Source: an uncultured Allomuricauda sp.
GTDB taxonomy: Bacteria > Bacteroidota > Bacteroidia > Flavobacteriales > Flavobacteriaceae
DNA: 64,000 bases
Assembly (NCBI RefSeq): GCF_947499695.1
Contig: NZ_CANMPQ010000001.1
Location: forward strand, 806,001-870,000
Reading direction: 5' to 3'
The position numbers and the translations under genes are program-made. Under the pieces are notes generated by a model. It saw nothing but the letters and a program-made list of their open reading frames with translations. It was not told the origin of the DNA and made no database searches. Position 1 is the stretch's first letter. Each line of letters opens with the position of its first letter. Shown piece by piece: positions 29,356-39,347 of this stretch.

Positions 29356-29384
29356 AAAAAAGGGGCCTTCGGGCTCCTTTTTGC
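29356..29384 (+). terminator. Terminator between the twin lipoprotein genes
   Basis: AAGGGGCC, loop TTCG, GGCTCCTT followed by a T run. The UUCG-type loop and 8-bp stem make this a good intrinsic terminator, so the second lipoprotein gene may have its own promoter or rely on read-through. Confidence 0.8.
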
Positions 29385-29417
29385 TTATTCCAAAAAGTAG
29401 TTATTAAAAAAATTATT

Positions 29418-31739
29418 ATGACAACAACAAAATTAAAACACATCAAAGTCAAAAACTATTTTTCCGTCATATGCATGGTACTCATCTGCGGGGTCGTAAT
29501 CACCTCCTGTCAGGATAACTTCGATGAAGAAGAACTATTGCTAAGGCAGCAAGAACGCAGTGACAGAATTGCAGCAGATGAGGCCGCTGAGGAAGCGGCA
29601 GATGAAGCCGCGGAAGAAGCCCTTTCAGCAGCAAACGCAGCTGCGCTGGCTGCCGCTGCCAACCTTACCTACACCATAACCCTTCACTCGGATGACCTTC
29701 CGGTCGCTGATGCAGATGTACTCCTCACCAATCAAAATGGTGGTAGCACAACTGCCGTGACCACAGATACCAACGGCAATGCTGTTTTTTCGGATATTGA
29801 CCTAGGGGGATACAACGTCTCCATATCATCCGATAACCATCTTAACGCTTCCTATCTTGTAGATTTTGGTTCCCCACAGGACGGAGTTCACTATGAGTGG
29901 GTAAACGGTTCTATTGTAGCTTTGGAACAGTCCGAGGCGTCAAAAATTGAGCTATTAGAGTTAAATGGCACCCAAACCGCAACCATTAAGGGAAATGTTG
30001 AGATAGAGACCGATTTGACCAATACCACTCCTGAAGTTCCCCTTGATATTAACATCCGTGCCAACCTGGACAATTTCAATGGGCTTTTTGAACATACCAA
30101 CAACAGTTTCAATGGTTCCAACAGTGCGTCCACCTTCTATATCAATGGTTCATACTCTTTAACAGAAGGTGACATTGGTTCTGCTGTTGTTGACCCCAAT
30201 ACCGGAGCCTATTCCATGATGGTTCCTGCCGAAGAAGACGGCACAACCATCGAACTGTTGTTCCCCTTGGTAGAGACCGATCAAACTTTAGGGTTTTCCA
30301 GTGTCAACGGACAAGATGTAGGTGCCCAGGTAGGTACACAGGCTGCCGTTTTTGGACCTGATATTACAGCTAGTGCAACTCCTAATGTCTTTGGTGTAAC
30401 GGCCGAGTTTCCTGCTCCTGCTGATCCGGGAAGAGGGTTTACTGTAGGCAACTTTACGCGCAATGCGAGCGATATAAACCCTCTTGGTGGTAGTTTTGTA
30501 TCTATTGATGAGTTTCCAGTGGAAGATTTTCTTGGTATTCGTTTTAGAGGATCTCAGGGTTCTGGCTATCAACTTACTCCTGCGGTCACTGTTTCTGCTC
30601 CTGACCTTACTGAAGGAGTCCTTCCTGCGAATGCAACAATAGAGGCATGGATGGATTGGACTTTTGAGTCTGTTTCGTATACAGCACAACCTGCGGCAAC
30701 CTATGGTGCCAACGAATTAATAGCCATTACTGTCGATATTTCCGATGAGAATGGGGTTCGGGATACCTATGGCCTGGCAAGTATCAATGCTGAAGCAGAC
30801 GGATCATTGGTTGCAGGTACTGCTGATGTTACTTTGAATACAGAAGTGACCACTAACCATGTAGTCACTAGTTTTGCTGTTAGATTCTCAGGAGTAGGAA
30901 ATCCTACAGGAACGCTTACAAGATCCGGATCGGTAAGTGTTTTTAGAATTACGCAAGATGGAAGAGGATACCTAGAGATACCTACAATTGATGTGGAAGC
31001 TGCTCCCGCAGGAGGTACGGATGCAACACTTGAGATTACCGATATGGCATTTCAATACTTATTCGACCTGGACAACACCGGTATTACCCAACCCTATGTT
31101 ATACTCCCTGAAGTTCATTTTGAGTATGAATCATCTCCAGAGGGATCTACTAGTATAACTGATGAGGTTAGATTGGTTACTATAGGTGATGATGGTTTTG
31201 TAGATCAACTCTCTTTAAACACCATTGAAATTGGCTCCGCTATTATAGCATCTGATGGTCAGATATTATTTGACAATGACAATCACTTTGGGGCTACTGA
31301 TATAGATATGGCACGTTTGGTAGAGTTTTCTTATTCTACCCCAAGAGTAATCGTAATAGAACCTACTCACGAACGAACCACAGCGGACGTAGTTGTAAAT
31401 GACGATGGAGAAATCACAGGTCTCGTAAACATTTCTCATGGCAGGGGATATGATTCTAATTACAACGTCGAATTCCCCACTTTAGAAGGTCTTCCAAGCT
31501 CAGGAGCTTCGCTAGAGCTAACAGGCTTTAGTGCTACAAATAACCAAACTGATGAAGTGACTTGGAGTGGAGGTTACACTATAACAAATGGAGGTTCAGG
31601 GTACACTCTAGATGTGAACATTGCTGAAGAACCCTTTACACCGGAAACAGCAAGTCAATCACTTACCGTAAAAAATGGCCAAACCAAGATTATAAATGTC
31701 AATTACGGTACGGGAAAACCGGTTGCCGACCTTGAGTAG
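29418..31739 (+). CDS. Surface lipoprotein with coiled-coil stalk and GSGY repeats (copy 2)
   Basis: A 773-residue paralogue of the preceding gene with the same architecture: signal peptide ending VITSC (Cys31), acidic QDNFDEEE after the cysteine, an Ala/Glu-rich stalk, the small beta-sandwich, and C-terminal units with QGSGYQLTPAVTVSAP, DGRGYLEIPTIDVEAAP, HGRGYDSNYNVEFPT and GGSGYTLDVNIAEEP. Both proteins end in a shared (V)KNGQTKIINVNYGTG-like tail. The central third is almost identical to copy 1, while the C-terminal halves differ substantially and the signal peptides differ. No known functional domain is recognised beyond the beta-sandwich. Followed by a strong terminator. Confidence 0.8.
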   Translation: MTTTKLKHIKVKNYFSVICMVLICGVVITSCQDNFDEEELLLRQQERSDRIAADEAAEEAADEAAEEALSAANAAALAAAANLTYTITLHSDDLPVADADVLLTNQNGGSTTAVTTDTNGNAVFSDIDLGGYNVSISSDNHLNASYLVDFGSPQDGVHYEWVNGSIVALEQSEASKIELLELNGTQTATIKGNVEIETDLTNTTPEVPLDINIRANLDNFNGLFEHTNNSFNGSNSASTFYINGSYSLTEGDIGSAVVDPNTGAYSMMVPAEEDGTTIELLFPLVETDQTLGFSSVNGQDVGAQVGTQAAVFGPDITASATPNVFGVTAEFPAPADPGRGFTVGNFTRNASDINPLGGSFVSIDEFPVEDFLGIRFRGSQGSGYQLTPAVTVSAPDLTEGVLPANATIEAWMDWTFESVSYTAQPAATYGANELIAITVDISDENGVRDTYGLASINAEADGSLVAGTADVTLNTEVTTNHVVTSFAVRFSGVGNPTGTLTRSGSVSVFRITQDGRGYLEIPTIDVEAAPAGGTDATLEITDMAFQYLFDLDNTGITQPYVILPEVHFEYESSPEGSTSITDEVRLVTIGDDGFVDQLSLNTIEIGSAIIASDGQILFDNDNHFGATDIDMARLVEFSYSTPRVIVIEPTHERTTADVVVNDDGEITGLVNISHGRGYDSNYNVEFPTLEGLPSSGASLELTGFSATNNQTDEVTWSGGYTITNGGSGYTLDVNIAEEPFTPETASQSLTVKNGQTKIINVNYGTGKPVADLE
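29819..30441 (+). repeat. Near-identical direct repeat, copy 2 (inside second lipoprotein gene)
   Basis: Partner of 27391-28013; see that entry. No indel separates the copies, and the reading frame is kept throughout. Confidence 0.85.
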
Positions 31740-31760
31740 AAGACTAGTTGACTATTTCAC

Positions 31761-31792
31761 AAAAAGAAGGGGGCAAAAGCCCCCTTCTTTTT
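31761..31792. terminator. Strong bidirectional terminator after the lipoprotein cluster
   Basis: AAAAAGAAGGGGGC, loop AAAA, GCCCCCTTCTTTTT: a perfect 14-bp stem that is symmetrical, so it can end transcription from both sides. It is 22 bp after the lipoprotein stop and 120 bp past the gapN stop on the other strand. Confidence 0.9.
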
Positions 31793-31911
31793 ATAATTAC
31801 TTTATTAGAGAATTCCTTGCTCATCCATAGGAATCGATATCCAAGTTTTGAAAAAGTAAAAAACAATTTAGCTAAATATGTTCCAAAATTCCAACCCTTC
31901 AAAAATAGGCC

Positions 31912-33501
31912 TTACAGAATGTAATCAGTGCTTAAAAAATTACTCACCTTGGCTTCTAACAGCTGCTCTATAGTCTCATTATTAAGATCATTATCCTTAA
32001 AGGCTACAAAAGTCCGTATGGAAAAAGACCGCAACGCATCATGCACACTTAATGTGGATTGCGCTGAGTCCTTTCGTCCTGTAAATGGATATACATCAGG
32101 CCCACGTTGACAAGAACTGTTTAAATTTACCCTACAAACTAAATTTGCGAGTGTATCAATAAGTGGGGATAGAGTATAGACATCCTTACCGAACAAACTC
32201 ACTTGTTGTCCATAATTAGAGGCCGCCATATCATCCAACGGCTCCTCGATATCAGTAAATGATACCACAGGTATTATAGGGCCGAACTGTTCTTCCTCAT
32301 ATACTCGCATCTCTTTGGAAACAGGATATAAAACTGCTGGCCAGATATAGTTTTCTGAAGTTTTTCCGCCTTTCTTGTTATGAACCTTTGCTCCTTTTCC
32401 TTTAGCATCATCCAATAATTCCTGAATGTATGAAGGCTTTCCGGGTTCCGGTAGTGGTGTCAATTGAGCACCTTCATCCCAAGGATTACCAAATTTTAAG
32501 GCATCAACCGCCGATGAGAATCGTTTTAGAAATTCATCCTTAATATCCTCATGAACATATATGACCTTTAATGCTGTACAACGTTGCCCATTAAAGGAAA
32601 GGGTTCCAGAAATACATTCCTTGATGGTCAAATCCAAATCCGCATCAGGTAGGATTATCGCCGGATTCTTGGCTTCTAACCCTAAAACCAATCGAAGTCG
32701 ATTACTCTTCGGATGCTGGTCCTGTAAAGCATTGGCTGACTTACTGTTCCCAATCAATGCCAATACATCTACTTTCCCTGTCTTCATAATTGGAGCAGCC
32801 ACTGCTCTACCCCTACCAAACAAAATATTCACCACTCCTTTAGGAAAGCTGCTTTGGAATGCTTCCAAAAGTGGAGTAATTAATAAGACTCCATGCTTGG
32901 CTGGTTTAAAAATTGCGGTGTTACCCATAATCAAAGCAGGTATAAGCAGCGCAAAAGTCTCATTTAATGGATAATTATAGGGCCCTAAACACAACACTAC
33001 CCCCAATGGTCCTCTGCGAATATGGGCATACACTCCGTCGTGTTTTTGAAACTTGGCCGAATTGCGGTCCAATTGTTTATAGTCCTCAATAGTATCGTAG
33101 ATATATTCCACCGTACGATCAAATTCTTTCCTTGAATCGGGAAGGGATTTACCAATCTCCCACATTAGAAGTTTTACAACCTCCTCCCGTTTCTCCTCCA
33201 TTTTTTTCACGAAAGATTCCATACACTCAATACGGTCCTTCACCTTCATCGTTGGCCACACGCCTTGACCTCTATGATAGGCATTAGTCGCGGCATCTAA
33301 AGCTTCCATAGCCTCGGTCTCTCCCATATCTGGAATACTTCCCAGTACAGTGTGAGCATATTCTTTCGTTGATGCTATTGTAGAGATTACTTCGGAGTTT
33401 TTTCCATTCCAGGCTTTTAATTCACCATTGACCAAATAGGTTTTTTGATGAATTTGTTCTGTGATTTGGAATTCTTCTGGTATTGCAATCTGTGTCTGCA
33501 T
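31912..33501 (-). CDS. gapN: NADP-dependent (non-phosphorylating-type) glyceraldehyde-3-phosphate dehydrogenase
   Basis: A 529-residue aldehyde dehydrogenase superfamily enzyme. The fold residues are present: [31 protein letters not shown] (cofactor domain), the catalytic glutamate in LGLEAKNPA and the nucleophilic cysteine in [10 protein letters not shown]. The C-terminal [28 protein letters not shown] is characteristic of the GapN subgroup, which oxidises glyceraldehyde-3-phosphate directly to 3-phosphoglycerate with NADP, giving NADPH and bypassing ATP formation. It lies downstream of the ilv operon but is separated from ilvA by a terminator-like hairpin and a promoter-like element, so it is likely transcribed on its own. 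Confidence 0.88.
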   Translation of the reverse strand: MQTQIAIPEEFQITEQIHQKTYLVNGELKAWNGKNSEVISTIASTKEYAHTVLGSIPDMGETEAMEALDAATNAYHRGQGVWPTMKVKDRIECMESFVKKMEEKREEVVKLLMWEIGKSLPDSRKEFDRTVEYIYDTIEDYKQLDRNSAKFQKHDGVYAHIRRGPLGVVLCLGPYNYPLNETFALLIPALIMGNTAIFKPAKHGVLLITPLLEAFQSSFPKGVVNILFGRGRAVAAPIMKTGKVDVLALIGNSKSANALQDQHPKSNRLRLVLGLEAKNPAIILPDADLDLTIKECISGTLSFNGQRCTALKVIYVHEDIKDEFLKRFSSAVDALKFGNPWDEGAQLTPLPEPGKPSYIQELLDDAKGKGAKVHNKKGGKTSENYIWPAVLYPVSKEMRVYEEEQFGPIIPVVSFTDIEEPLDDMAASNYGQQVSLFGKDVYTLSPLIDTLANLVCRVNLNSSCQRGPDVYPFTGRKDSAQSTLSVHDALRSFSIRTFVAFKDNDLNNETIEQLLEAKVSNFLSTDYIL

Positions 33502-33550
33502 GACCTTCTTTTTTTTGGATTTCTGTTATTTAATACTGCCAAATAAGGCA

Positions 33551-33558
33551 CAAAGCTA
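33551..33558 (-). promoter_or_regulatory. Candidate -7 promoter element for gapN
   Basis: On the minus strand TAGCTTTG matches TAnnTTTG, 50 bp before the gapN start. Two TTG-containing tracts lie upstream but not at the ideal distance. Confidence 0.35.
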
Positions 33559-33628
33559 ACACAAAAAAGTGTCAAAACTCCTTTATTTACAGCGGTTTGC
33601 CAACGCAAACGTTTTAGTGACGTTATTT

Positions 33629-33660
33629 TAAAAAAAGAGATTGGCTATGTGATACCAATC
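33629..33660 (-). terminator. Terminator of the ilv operon
   Basis: On the minus strand GATTGG and CCAATC flank a short loop (extendable by TAT/ATA with one bulge) and are followed by TCTTTTTTT. The stem begins at the ilvA stop codon. Confidence 0.65.
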
Positions 33661-34924
33661 ACACTAAATATTGAAACAAATCGGGTTTATCGTTTAGATA
33701 ATCCCCAAAAAAATTGTTAATCTTCATACGTTGAATCAGCGGCTTGAGGTCATTAGATGATTTTAACTCTATTCCCACAACAGCTGGCGCATTTTCACGA
33801 CTGGATTTTTTGGAGTATTCAAAATGTGTAATATCATCTGTGGGCCCTAAAATGTCAGCAACAAACTCCTTTAAGGCACCAGGTCGTTGAGGAAAACGCA
33901 CAATGAAATAATGTTTTAAGTTACTAAAAAGCAACGCCCGTTCTTTTATTTCAGCTGTCCGAGTTATGTCGTTATTACTACCGCTTACAATGCAAACAAC
34001 ATTTTTCCCTTTTATGTCATATTCAAATTCATCCAAAGCAGCAATGGTCAGAGCTCCTGCTGGCTCCACCACAATAGCATCTCTATTGTACAACTGTAAG
34101 ATGGTCTGGCATACTTTACCTTCTGGAATGGTTTCCATCTTATACAGATGGTCCTTACAAATTGGAAAGGTATAATGACCCACTTTTTGCACGGCCGCTC
34201 CATCTATAAATTTATCTATTTGATTAAGTTCGACTAATTCTCCCTTTTCCATAGAGGTTTTCATTGAAGGAGCTCCGGCTGGTTCAATACCTATAATTTT
34301 GGTCTTTGGTGATAACTCACTAAATGTGGCACAAAGTCCTGCAGCCAATCCACCACCACCAACAGCTACAAAAACAAAATCTATCGGTTCTTTAGACTGA
34401 TTTAGCAGCTCCAAACCAATAGTCGCTTGTCCTTCAATGGTTTTTGGATCATCAAAAGGATGAACAAAAGTTTTGTTTTGATTGTCACAGTAGGTTTTTG
34501 CTGCTTTTTGGGAATCGTCGAATGTATCTCCTTCTAAAACTATTTCGACCCAATCCCCTCCAAACATTTTAGTCTGGTCAATCTTTTGTTTTGGCGTGAC
34601 TGCGGGCATATAAATTGTACCCTTCACTTTTAAATGATTGCAAGCAAACGCCACTCCCTGTGCATGATTTCCAGCACTCACACAAACCACACCTTTTCTT
34701 AATTCTTGTGAAGAAAGAGAACTAATCTTGTTGAAGGCACCTCGAATCTTGTAACTGCGTACTCGATTTAAATCCTCACGTTTTAGAAGAACATTCGCCC
34801 CTAATTCTTTGGAATAGCGGATACTTGGCTGCAATGGTGTTGGGTCGGTTACTAGTTTAATAGTCTGCGCAGCCTTATAAATATCCGCTATATCCGGAAA
34901 ATATGTTGTCGCTGTTCCTTTCAT
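33659..34924 (-). CDS. ilvA: Threonine ammonia-lyase
   Basis: A 421-residue PLP enzyme that deaminates threonine to 2-ketobutyrate, the first committed step of isoleucine synthesis. The PLP lysine is in SYKIRGAFNKI, followed by SAGNHAQGVAFAC; the phosphate-binding glycine loop is AVGGGGLAAG. A single C-terminal ACT-like regulatory domain (about 335-421, beginning HYFIVRFPQRPGALKEF) is present, shorter than the double domain of E. coli IlvA (514 residues), matching the short biosynthetic form. Last gene of the ilv operon, 29 bp after ilvC. Confidence 0.94.
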   Translation of the reverse strand: MKGTATTYFPDIADIYKAAQTIKLVTDPTPLQPSIRYSKELGANVLLKREDLNRVRSYKIRGAFNKISSLSSQELRKGVVCVSAGNHAQGVAFACNHLKVKGTIYMPAVTPKQKIDQTKMFGGDWVEIVLEGDTFDDSQKAAKTYCDNQNKTFVHPFDDPKTIEGQATIGLELLNQSKEPIDFVFVAVGGGGLAAGLCATFSELSPKTKIIGIEPAGAPSMKTSMEKGELVELNQIDKFIDGAAVQKVGHYTFPICKDHLYKMETIPEGKVCQTILQLYNRDAIVVEPAGALTIAALDEFEYDIKGKNVVCIVSGSNNDITRTAEIKERALLFSNLKHYFIVRFPQRPGALKEFVADILGPTDDITHFEYSKKSSRENAPAVVGIELKSSNDLKPLIQRMKINNFFGDYLNDKPDLFQYLV

Positions 34925-34953
34925 AAGGACATTGTCAGCGTAGGTTTAATCAA

Positions 34954-36429
34954 TTAAACTATAGGCTTCATCGCAGTCATCGACTCACGCAACCTAGCTC
35001 CCACTATTTCAACTGGATGCTCACGCAAGGCTTTATTGACTGCTATAAGTTTCACATTGTCCACCCCATTGTCGCTGCCAGCGCCGTATTGCTTTCCAAT
35101 GACATCGGTATCTATGGACTTCATAAAATCAGTCAACAATGGCTTACAAGCATGGTCAAAAAGGTAACATCCGTACTCTGCAGTGTCGGAAATAACCCTG
35201 TTCATCTCAAACAATTTCTTTCTAGCAATGGTATTTGCAATTAGTGGCGTCTCATGTAGAGACTCATAATATGCCGATTCACCTATTATACCAGATTCCG
35301 TCATAGTCTCAAAGGCCAATTCTACACCAGATTTCACAAGAGCTACCATTAACACTCCGTTATCGTAAAATTCTTGCTCTGAAATATTATCATTTCCGGC
35401 AGGGGTCTTTTCAAATGACGTTTCTCCAGTAGCCGCTCTCCAATCAAGCAAGTTTTTATCGTCATTGGCCCAATCTTCCATCATCGTTTTGGAAAAATGA
35501 CCACTCATGATATCGTCCATATGTTTTTGGAACAACGGGCGCATGATTTCTTTTAGTTCTTCCGCCAGTTCAAAAGCTTTTATTTTGGCTGGATTGGACA
35601 ATCTATCCATCATATGGGTTATACCGCCATACTTAAGGCCTTCGGTGATAGTTTCCCATCCATATTGAATTAGTTTTGAAGCATAGCCTGCGTCCATTCC
35701 TTTTTCCAACATTTTATCGAAGCATAGAATAGATCCTGTTTGCAACAGGCCGCATAAAATCGTCTGTTCACCCATCAAATCGGATTTTACCTCTGCAACA
35801 AACGACGATTCCAAAACACCTGCTTTATCACCTCCAGTACCCGCGGCATAGGCTTTAGCCTGGGCAAGTCCCTTACCTTCCGGGTCATTCTCCGGGTGCA
35901 CGGCTATCAATGTTGGCACACCAAACCCCCTTTTATATTCTTCCCGAACTTCAGAACCAGGACTCTTTGGAGCTACCATGATTACAGTCAAATCTTCACG
36001 AACTTGCATTCCTTCCTCAACGATATTAAATCCATGGGAATACGAAAGGGTGGCTCCTTTTTTCATTAATGGCATAACAGCACCTACCACATTGGTGTGC
36101 TGCTTGTCCGGGGTTAAGTTGATCACTAAATCAGCCGTTGGAATCAATTCTTCGTAGGTTCCTACGTTAAAATTGTTCTCTTTTGCATTTTTAAAGGATT
36201 GTCTTTGCTCTTTGATTGCGGCCTCACGAAGTGTATAGGAAATATCTAAACCAGAATCTCTCATATTCAATCCTTGGTTCAGACCTTGGGCACCACAGCC
36301 CACAATAACTATTTTCTTTCCTTTTAGCGCTGCGACACCATCAGCAAATTCGCTGGCGTCCATGAATCTACATTTTCCTAATTGTTCCAATTGATCGCGA
36401 AGCGACAGCGTATTAAAATAATTTGTCAT
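34954..36429 (-). CDS. ilvC: Ketol-acid reductoisomerase (class II)
   Basis: A 491-residue enzyme that isomerises and reduces acetohydroxyacids to dihydroxyacids using NADPH and magnesium. The Rossmann start [21 protein letters not shown] is clear, followed by the NADPH-selectivity loop with [12 protein letters not shown]. The length (about 490) and the repeated knotted domain identify the class II, E. coli-like form rather than the 330-residue class I. Metal-binding acidic residues are in [13 protein letters not shown]. Between ilvN (24 bp upstream) and ilvA. Confidence 0.96.
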   Translation of the reverse strand: MTNYFNTLSLRDQLEQLGKCRFMDASEFADGVAALKGKKIVIVGCGAQGLNQGLNMRDSGLDISYTLREAAIKEQRQSFKNAKENNFNVGTYEELIPTADLVINLTPDKQHTNVVGAVMPLMKKGATLSYSHGFNIVEEGMQVREDLTVIMVAPKSPGSEVREEYKRGFGVPTLIAVHPENDPEGKGLAQAKAYAAGTGGDKAGVLESSFVAEVKSDLMGEQTILCGLLQTGSILCFDKMLEKGMDAGYASKLIQYGWETITEGLKYGGITHMMDRLSNPAKIKAFELAEELKEIMRPLFQKHMDDIMSGHFSKTMMEDWANDDKNLLDWRAATGETSFEKTPAGNDNISEQEFYDNGVLMVALVKSGVELAFETMTESGIIGESAYYESLHETPLIANTIARKKLFEMNRVISDTAEYGCYLFDHACKPLLTDFMKSIDTDVIGKQYGAGSDNGVDNVKLIAVNKALREHPVEIVGARLRESMTAMKPIV

Positions 36430-36453
36430 TTTCGGTTTTGATTTAGTGCTATT

Positions 36454-36981
36454 TTATTGATTTTGAAATTCTTCTAAAATGTTGGTAATTGGCATTGTGG
36501 CCTTAGTTACCGCAATGCGTCCTGAACGGACAAATTGCATAATACCATAAGGCTCAAGAGCATCGTGCATTTCATCAATCTCATGTTTACGTCCTGTTTT
36601 AGCCAAAACAAAGAAATCCCTGGCCACGGTAACAATCTGCGAATTACTTTCTTTAATAATATTCTGTATCTGACGTTCATCAAACAAGAGATCGGAGGCT
36701 ATTTTGAACAAGGCCGACTCTTGATATATGGTTTCCTCATCAGTGTGGTAGAATGCTTTTATTACTTCTATTTGTTTTTCAATCTGTCCTGCAATTTTAC
36801 GGACCCATTCTTCATGGGTGAAAACAACTATCGTAAATTTTGAAACATTCTCAATTTCTGATTTTGAAACATTTAAACTCTCTATATTAATGTGTCTCTT
36901 TAAGAATATACCTGATATTCTATTTAAAAGTCCCACATTGTTTTCGGAATAAACCGATATGGTATACCAATGTTTTTCCAT
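36454..36981 (-). CDS. ilvN: Acetolactate synthase small (regulatory) subunit
   Basis: A 175-residue regulatory subunit with an N-terminal ACT domain (about 4-80, YTISVYSENNVGLLNRISGIFLKRHINIESLNVSKS) that binds valine, and a C-terminal activation domain. It stimulates IlvB and confers feedback inhibition. It is separated from ilvB by the methyltransferase gene, with just 1 bp between them, an unusual arrangement since ilvB and ilvN are normally adjacent. Confidence 0.94.
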   Translation of the reverse strand: MEKHWYTISVYSENNVGLLNRISGIFLKRHINIESLNVSKSEIENVSKFTIVVFTHEEWVRKIAGQIEKQIEVIKAFYHTDEETIYQESALFKIASDLLFDERQIQNIIKESNSQIVTVARDFFVLAKTGRKHEIDEMHDALEPYGIMQFVRSGRIAVTKATMPITNILEEFQNQ

Positions 36982-36982
36982 G

Positions 36983-37564
36983 CTATTTTATTTTGACTGC
37001 AACTATAAGTCCGGTTGACCAGTCCATTTTAGTAATTGTAAAATCTTTCTTTGCTTCTAATATTTGAATTAATTCAGAGGCCTTTTTATCATGACCTTGA
37101 GGCCAATTGGTTTGATAGCTCATATCATCAATCACATAGAAGCCTCCAATATTTAGTAATTCCAACGTTGCATCCAATAAACTATACTTGCCTGGCCATG
37201 CATCGGCAAAAATCAAATCGAACTTAATCCCTTTATAGGTTGATATCCATTCTTCGCCATCCGCACAGACCAATTGAAGTCTTTCATCCGCTTCAAAAAA
37301 GTCTTTTGCTATTTGAATCAATTCCGGGTCGTTATCAACACTTAGAACCTTGGAATTTTCATCCATGCCTTTCAACATCCATGATAAGGATAATCCCATA
37401 CCTGTTCCCAATTCAAGAAAATTACCTCCCGGTTTTGAAGCTATTAGCGTTTTGAGTAGCGTACCAATAAACATATCGGAAGGCATATCAAAGCCTATTT
37501 CCTTTGATTTTGCAAGCAAATCGGGATATATCCTCGGTTTATCAAGTATTATAGCTTGATCCAT
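36983..37564 (-). CDS. Class I SAM-dependent (O-)methyltransferase in the ilv operon
   Basis: A 193-residue methyltransferase with a Rossmann core: motif I FLELGTGMGLSLSWML (about 49-64), the acidic residue binding SAM ribose in VLSVDNDPELIQIAK, FDLIFADAWPGKY (motif IV), and IGGFYVIDDMSYQ. The closest general class is the O-methyltransferase (catechol/caffeoyl-CoA-like) group. It is wedged between ilvB and ilvN: its ATG directly follows the ilvB stop and its stop is 1 bp before ilvN, so it is certainly co-transcribed. Branched-chain amino acid synthesis needs no methyl transfer; the substrate is unknown. Confidence 0.88.
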   Translation of the reverse strand: MDQAIILDKPRIYPDLLAKSKEIGFDMPSDMFIGTLLKTLIASKPGGNFLELGTGMGLSLSWMLKGMDENSKVLSVDNDPELIQIAKDFFEADERLQLVCADGEEWISTYKGIKFDLIFADAWPGKYSLLDATLELLNIGGFYVIDDMSYQTNWPQGHDKKASELIQILEAKKDFTITKMDWSTGLIVAVKIK

Positions 37565-39298
37565 CTACTTTAATCTAATATCTGAAACGGATGCTCCAGA
37601 CGGAATCATCGGGAATACGTTATCTTCTTTTTCCACTTTAACCTCCAAAAAATACGGGTCTTTTGATGCAATCATTTCGCTTACGGCATCTTTCAGTTCT
37701 GAACGTTCTACAACCCTGCGAGATTTAATGTGATACCCCTCTGCAATTTTCACAAAATCAGGGTTGGTCATTACGGTAGAAGCATATCTACTTTCAAAGA
37801 ATAATTCTTGCCACTGACGTACCATTCCCAAATGATCGTTGTTGAGTACAACAATCTTTACGGGAACATTATGCTGAAAGATAACTCCTAATTCTTGAAT
37901 GGTCATCTGGTAGCCTCCGTCACCTATTATGGCAACAACTTCTCTGTCCATCGCACCCATTTTAGCTCCAATAGCCGCCGGTAAAGCAAATCCCATGGTC
38001 CCCAAACCTCCAGATGTGATATTGCTTTTAGATTGTTTGAATTTAGCATACCTACAGGCAATCATTTGGTGTTGCCCTACATCGGTAACTATGACCGCTT
38101 TATGTTCAGAGGCAATATTGATTTGTTCAATCACCTCGCCCATGGTAAGTCCATCCTTGGTGGGTGTTAAATCATTTTTAATTACCGTTTCGTACTCAAT
38201 TCTATATTTTTCTTCAAACTCCGCTCTCCAAGCTTTATGCTCATTCTCATTGATTAACGGCAACAACAGTTCCAAGGTTTGCTTGGAATTGCCCAATACT
38301 GCCACATCCGCTTTTACATTTTTGTTGATTTCAGCGGGGTCTATTTCAAAGTGTATAACTTTAGCTTGCTTAGCATAGGTATCCAAGCTACCGGTAACCC
38401 TATCATCAAAGCGCATACCTATAGCAATAAGCACATCACATTCGTTGGTCAATACATTTGGGCCGTAATTACCATGCATACCTACCATTCCAACATTCAA
38501 AGGATGATCTGTATCCATTGCGGAAAGTCCCAAAATGGTCCAAGCTGCGGGAATTCCAGCTTTTTCAACTAAGGCTTTGAGTTCCGCCTCAGCTTCTCCT
38601 AATATTACTCCCTGGCCAAAAACAATGTATGGTTTTTTGGCATTATTAATAAGCTCAGCTGCTGCTTTAATCGCATTCATGTCTGGTTTCGGTGCTGGTG
38701 TGTAGCTTCTAACACCTGTACATTTTTCATATACAAAATCGAACTCATCAAACTGAGCGTTTTTAGTGATATCGACCAAAACTGGCCCTGGTCTCCCAGA
38801 ACGCGCAATGTAGAAGGCTTTAGCCATGATTTCAGGAATCTCGCTAGCCTTGGTGATTTGATAATTCCACTTGGTGACGGGAGTAGATATCCCTACGATA
38901 TCGGTTTCCTGAAAAGCATCCGAACCCAATAAGTGTCTTGGAACTTGTCCTGTAATGCATACCATGGGAGTGGAATCTATTTGTGCATCTGCTAAGCCAG
39001 TAACCAAATTGGTAGCTCCAGGGCCGGAGGTAGCCATAGCAATCCCCACTTTTCCATTTACACGTGCATATCCTTGAGCGGCATGGGTAGCTCCTTGCTC
39101 ATGTCTTGTGAGAATATGGGTCAGTTTGTCCTGGAACTTATAAAGTTCATCATAGACTGGCATAATAGCTCCTCCTGGATAGCCATAAATTAAGTCCACA
39201 CCTTCAGCCAACAAACAATGGATAATGGCTTCTGCCCCAGTGATACGAATTGACGTTTCTTTTTTCTTTTCTGTTTTTTGCGCTTTCAAAGTCTCCAT
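37565..39298 (-). CDS. ilvB: Acetolactate synthase large (catalytic) subunit
   Basis: A 577-residue thiamine diphosphate enzyme that condenses pyruvate with pyruvate or 2-ketobutyrate. The catalytic glutamate is in RHEQGATHAAQGYAR; the ThDP and magnesium site is GDGGYQMTIQELGVIFQHNVPVKIVVLNN; FAD region and Q-rich blocks are as in the family. It is 49 bp after ilvD and abuts the methyltransferase gene. Confidence 0.96.
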   Translation of the reverse strand: METLKAQKTEKKKETSIRITGAEAIIHCLLAEGVDLIYGYPGGAIMPVYDELYKFQDKLTHILTRHEQGATHAAQGYARVNGKVGIAMATSGPGATNLVTGLADAQIDSTPMVCITGQVPRHLLGSDAFQETDIVGISTPVTKWNYQITKASEIPEIMAKAFYIARSGRPGPVLVDITKNAQFDEFDFVYEKCTGVRSYTPAPKPDMNAIKAAAELINNAKKPYIVFGQGVILGEAEAELKALVEKAGIPAAWTILGLSAMDTDHPLNVGMVGMHGNYGPNVLTNECDVLIAIGMRFDDRVTGSLDTYAKQAKVIHFEIDPAEINKNVKADVAVLGNSKQTLELLLPLINENEHKAWRAEFEEKYRIEYETVIKNDLTPTKDGLTMGEVIEQINIASEHKAVIVTDVGQHQMIACRYAKFKQSKSNITSGGLGTMGFALPAAIGAKMGAMDREVVAIIGDGGYQMTIQELGVIFQHNVPVKIVVLNNDHLGMVRQWQELFFESRYASTVMTNPDFVKIAEGYHIKSRRVVERSELKDAVSEMIASKDPYFLEVKVEKEDNVFPMIPSGASVSDIRLK

Positions 39299-39347
39299 AA
39301 ACCTTATTTAAGGATTATATGCTCCCAATACATTTTGGGAAATGTTT

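Noticed and set aside
27391-30441. A mobile element or composite transposon explaining the long direct repeat
   Set aside because: No terminal inverted repeats, transposase or target duplication. The repeat lies within coding frames, so paralogue conversion explains it better.
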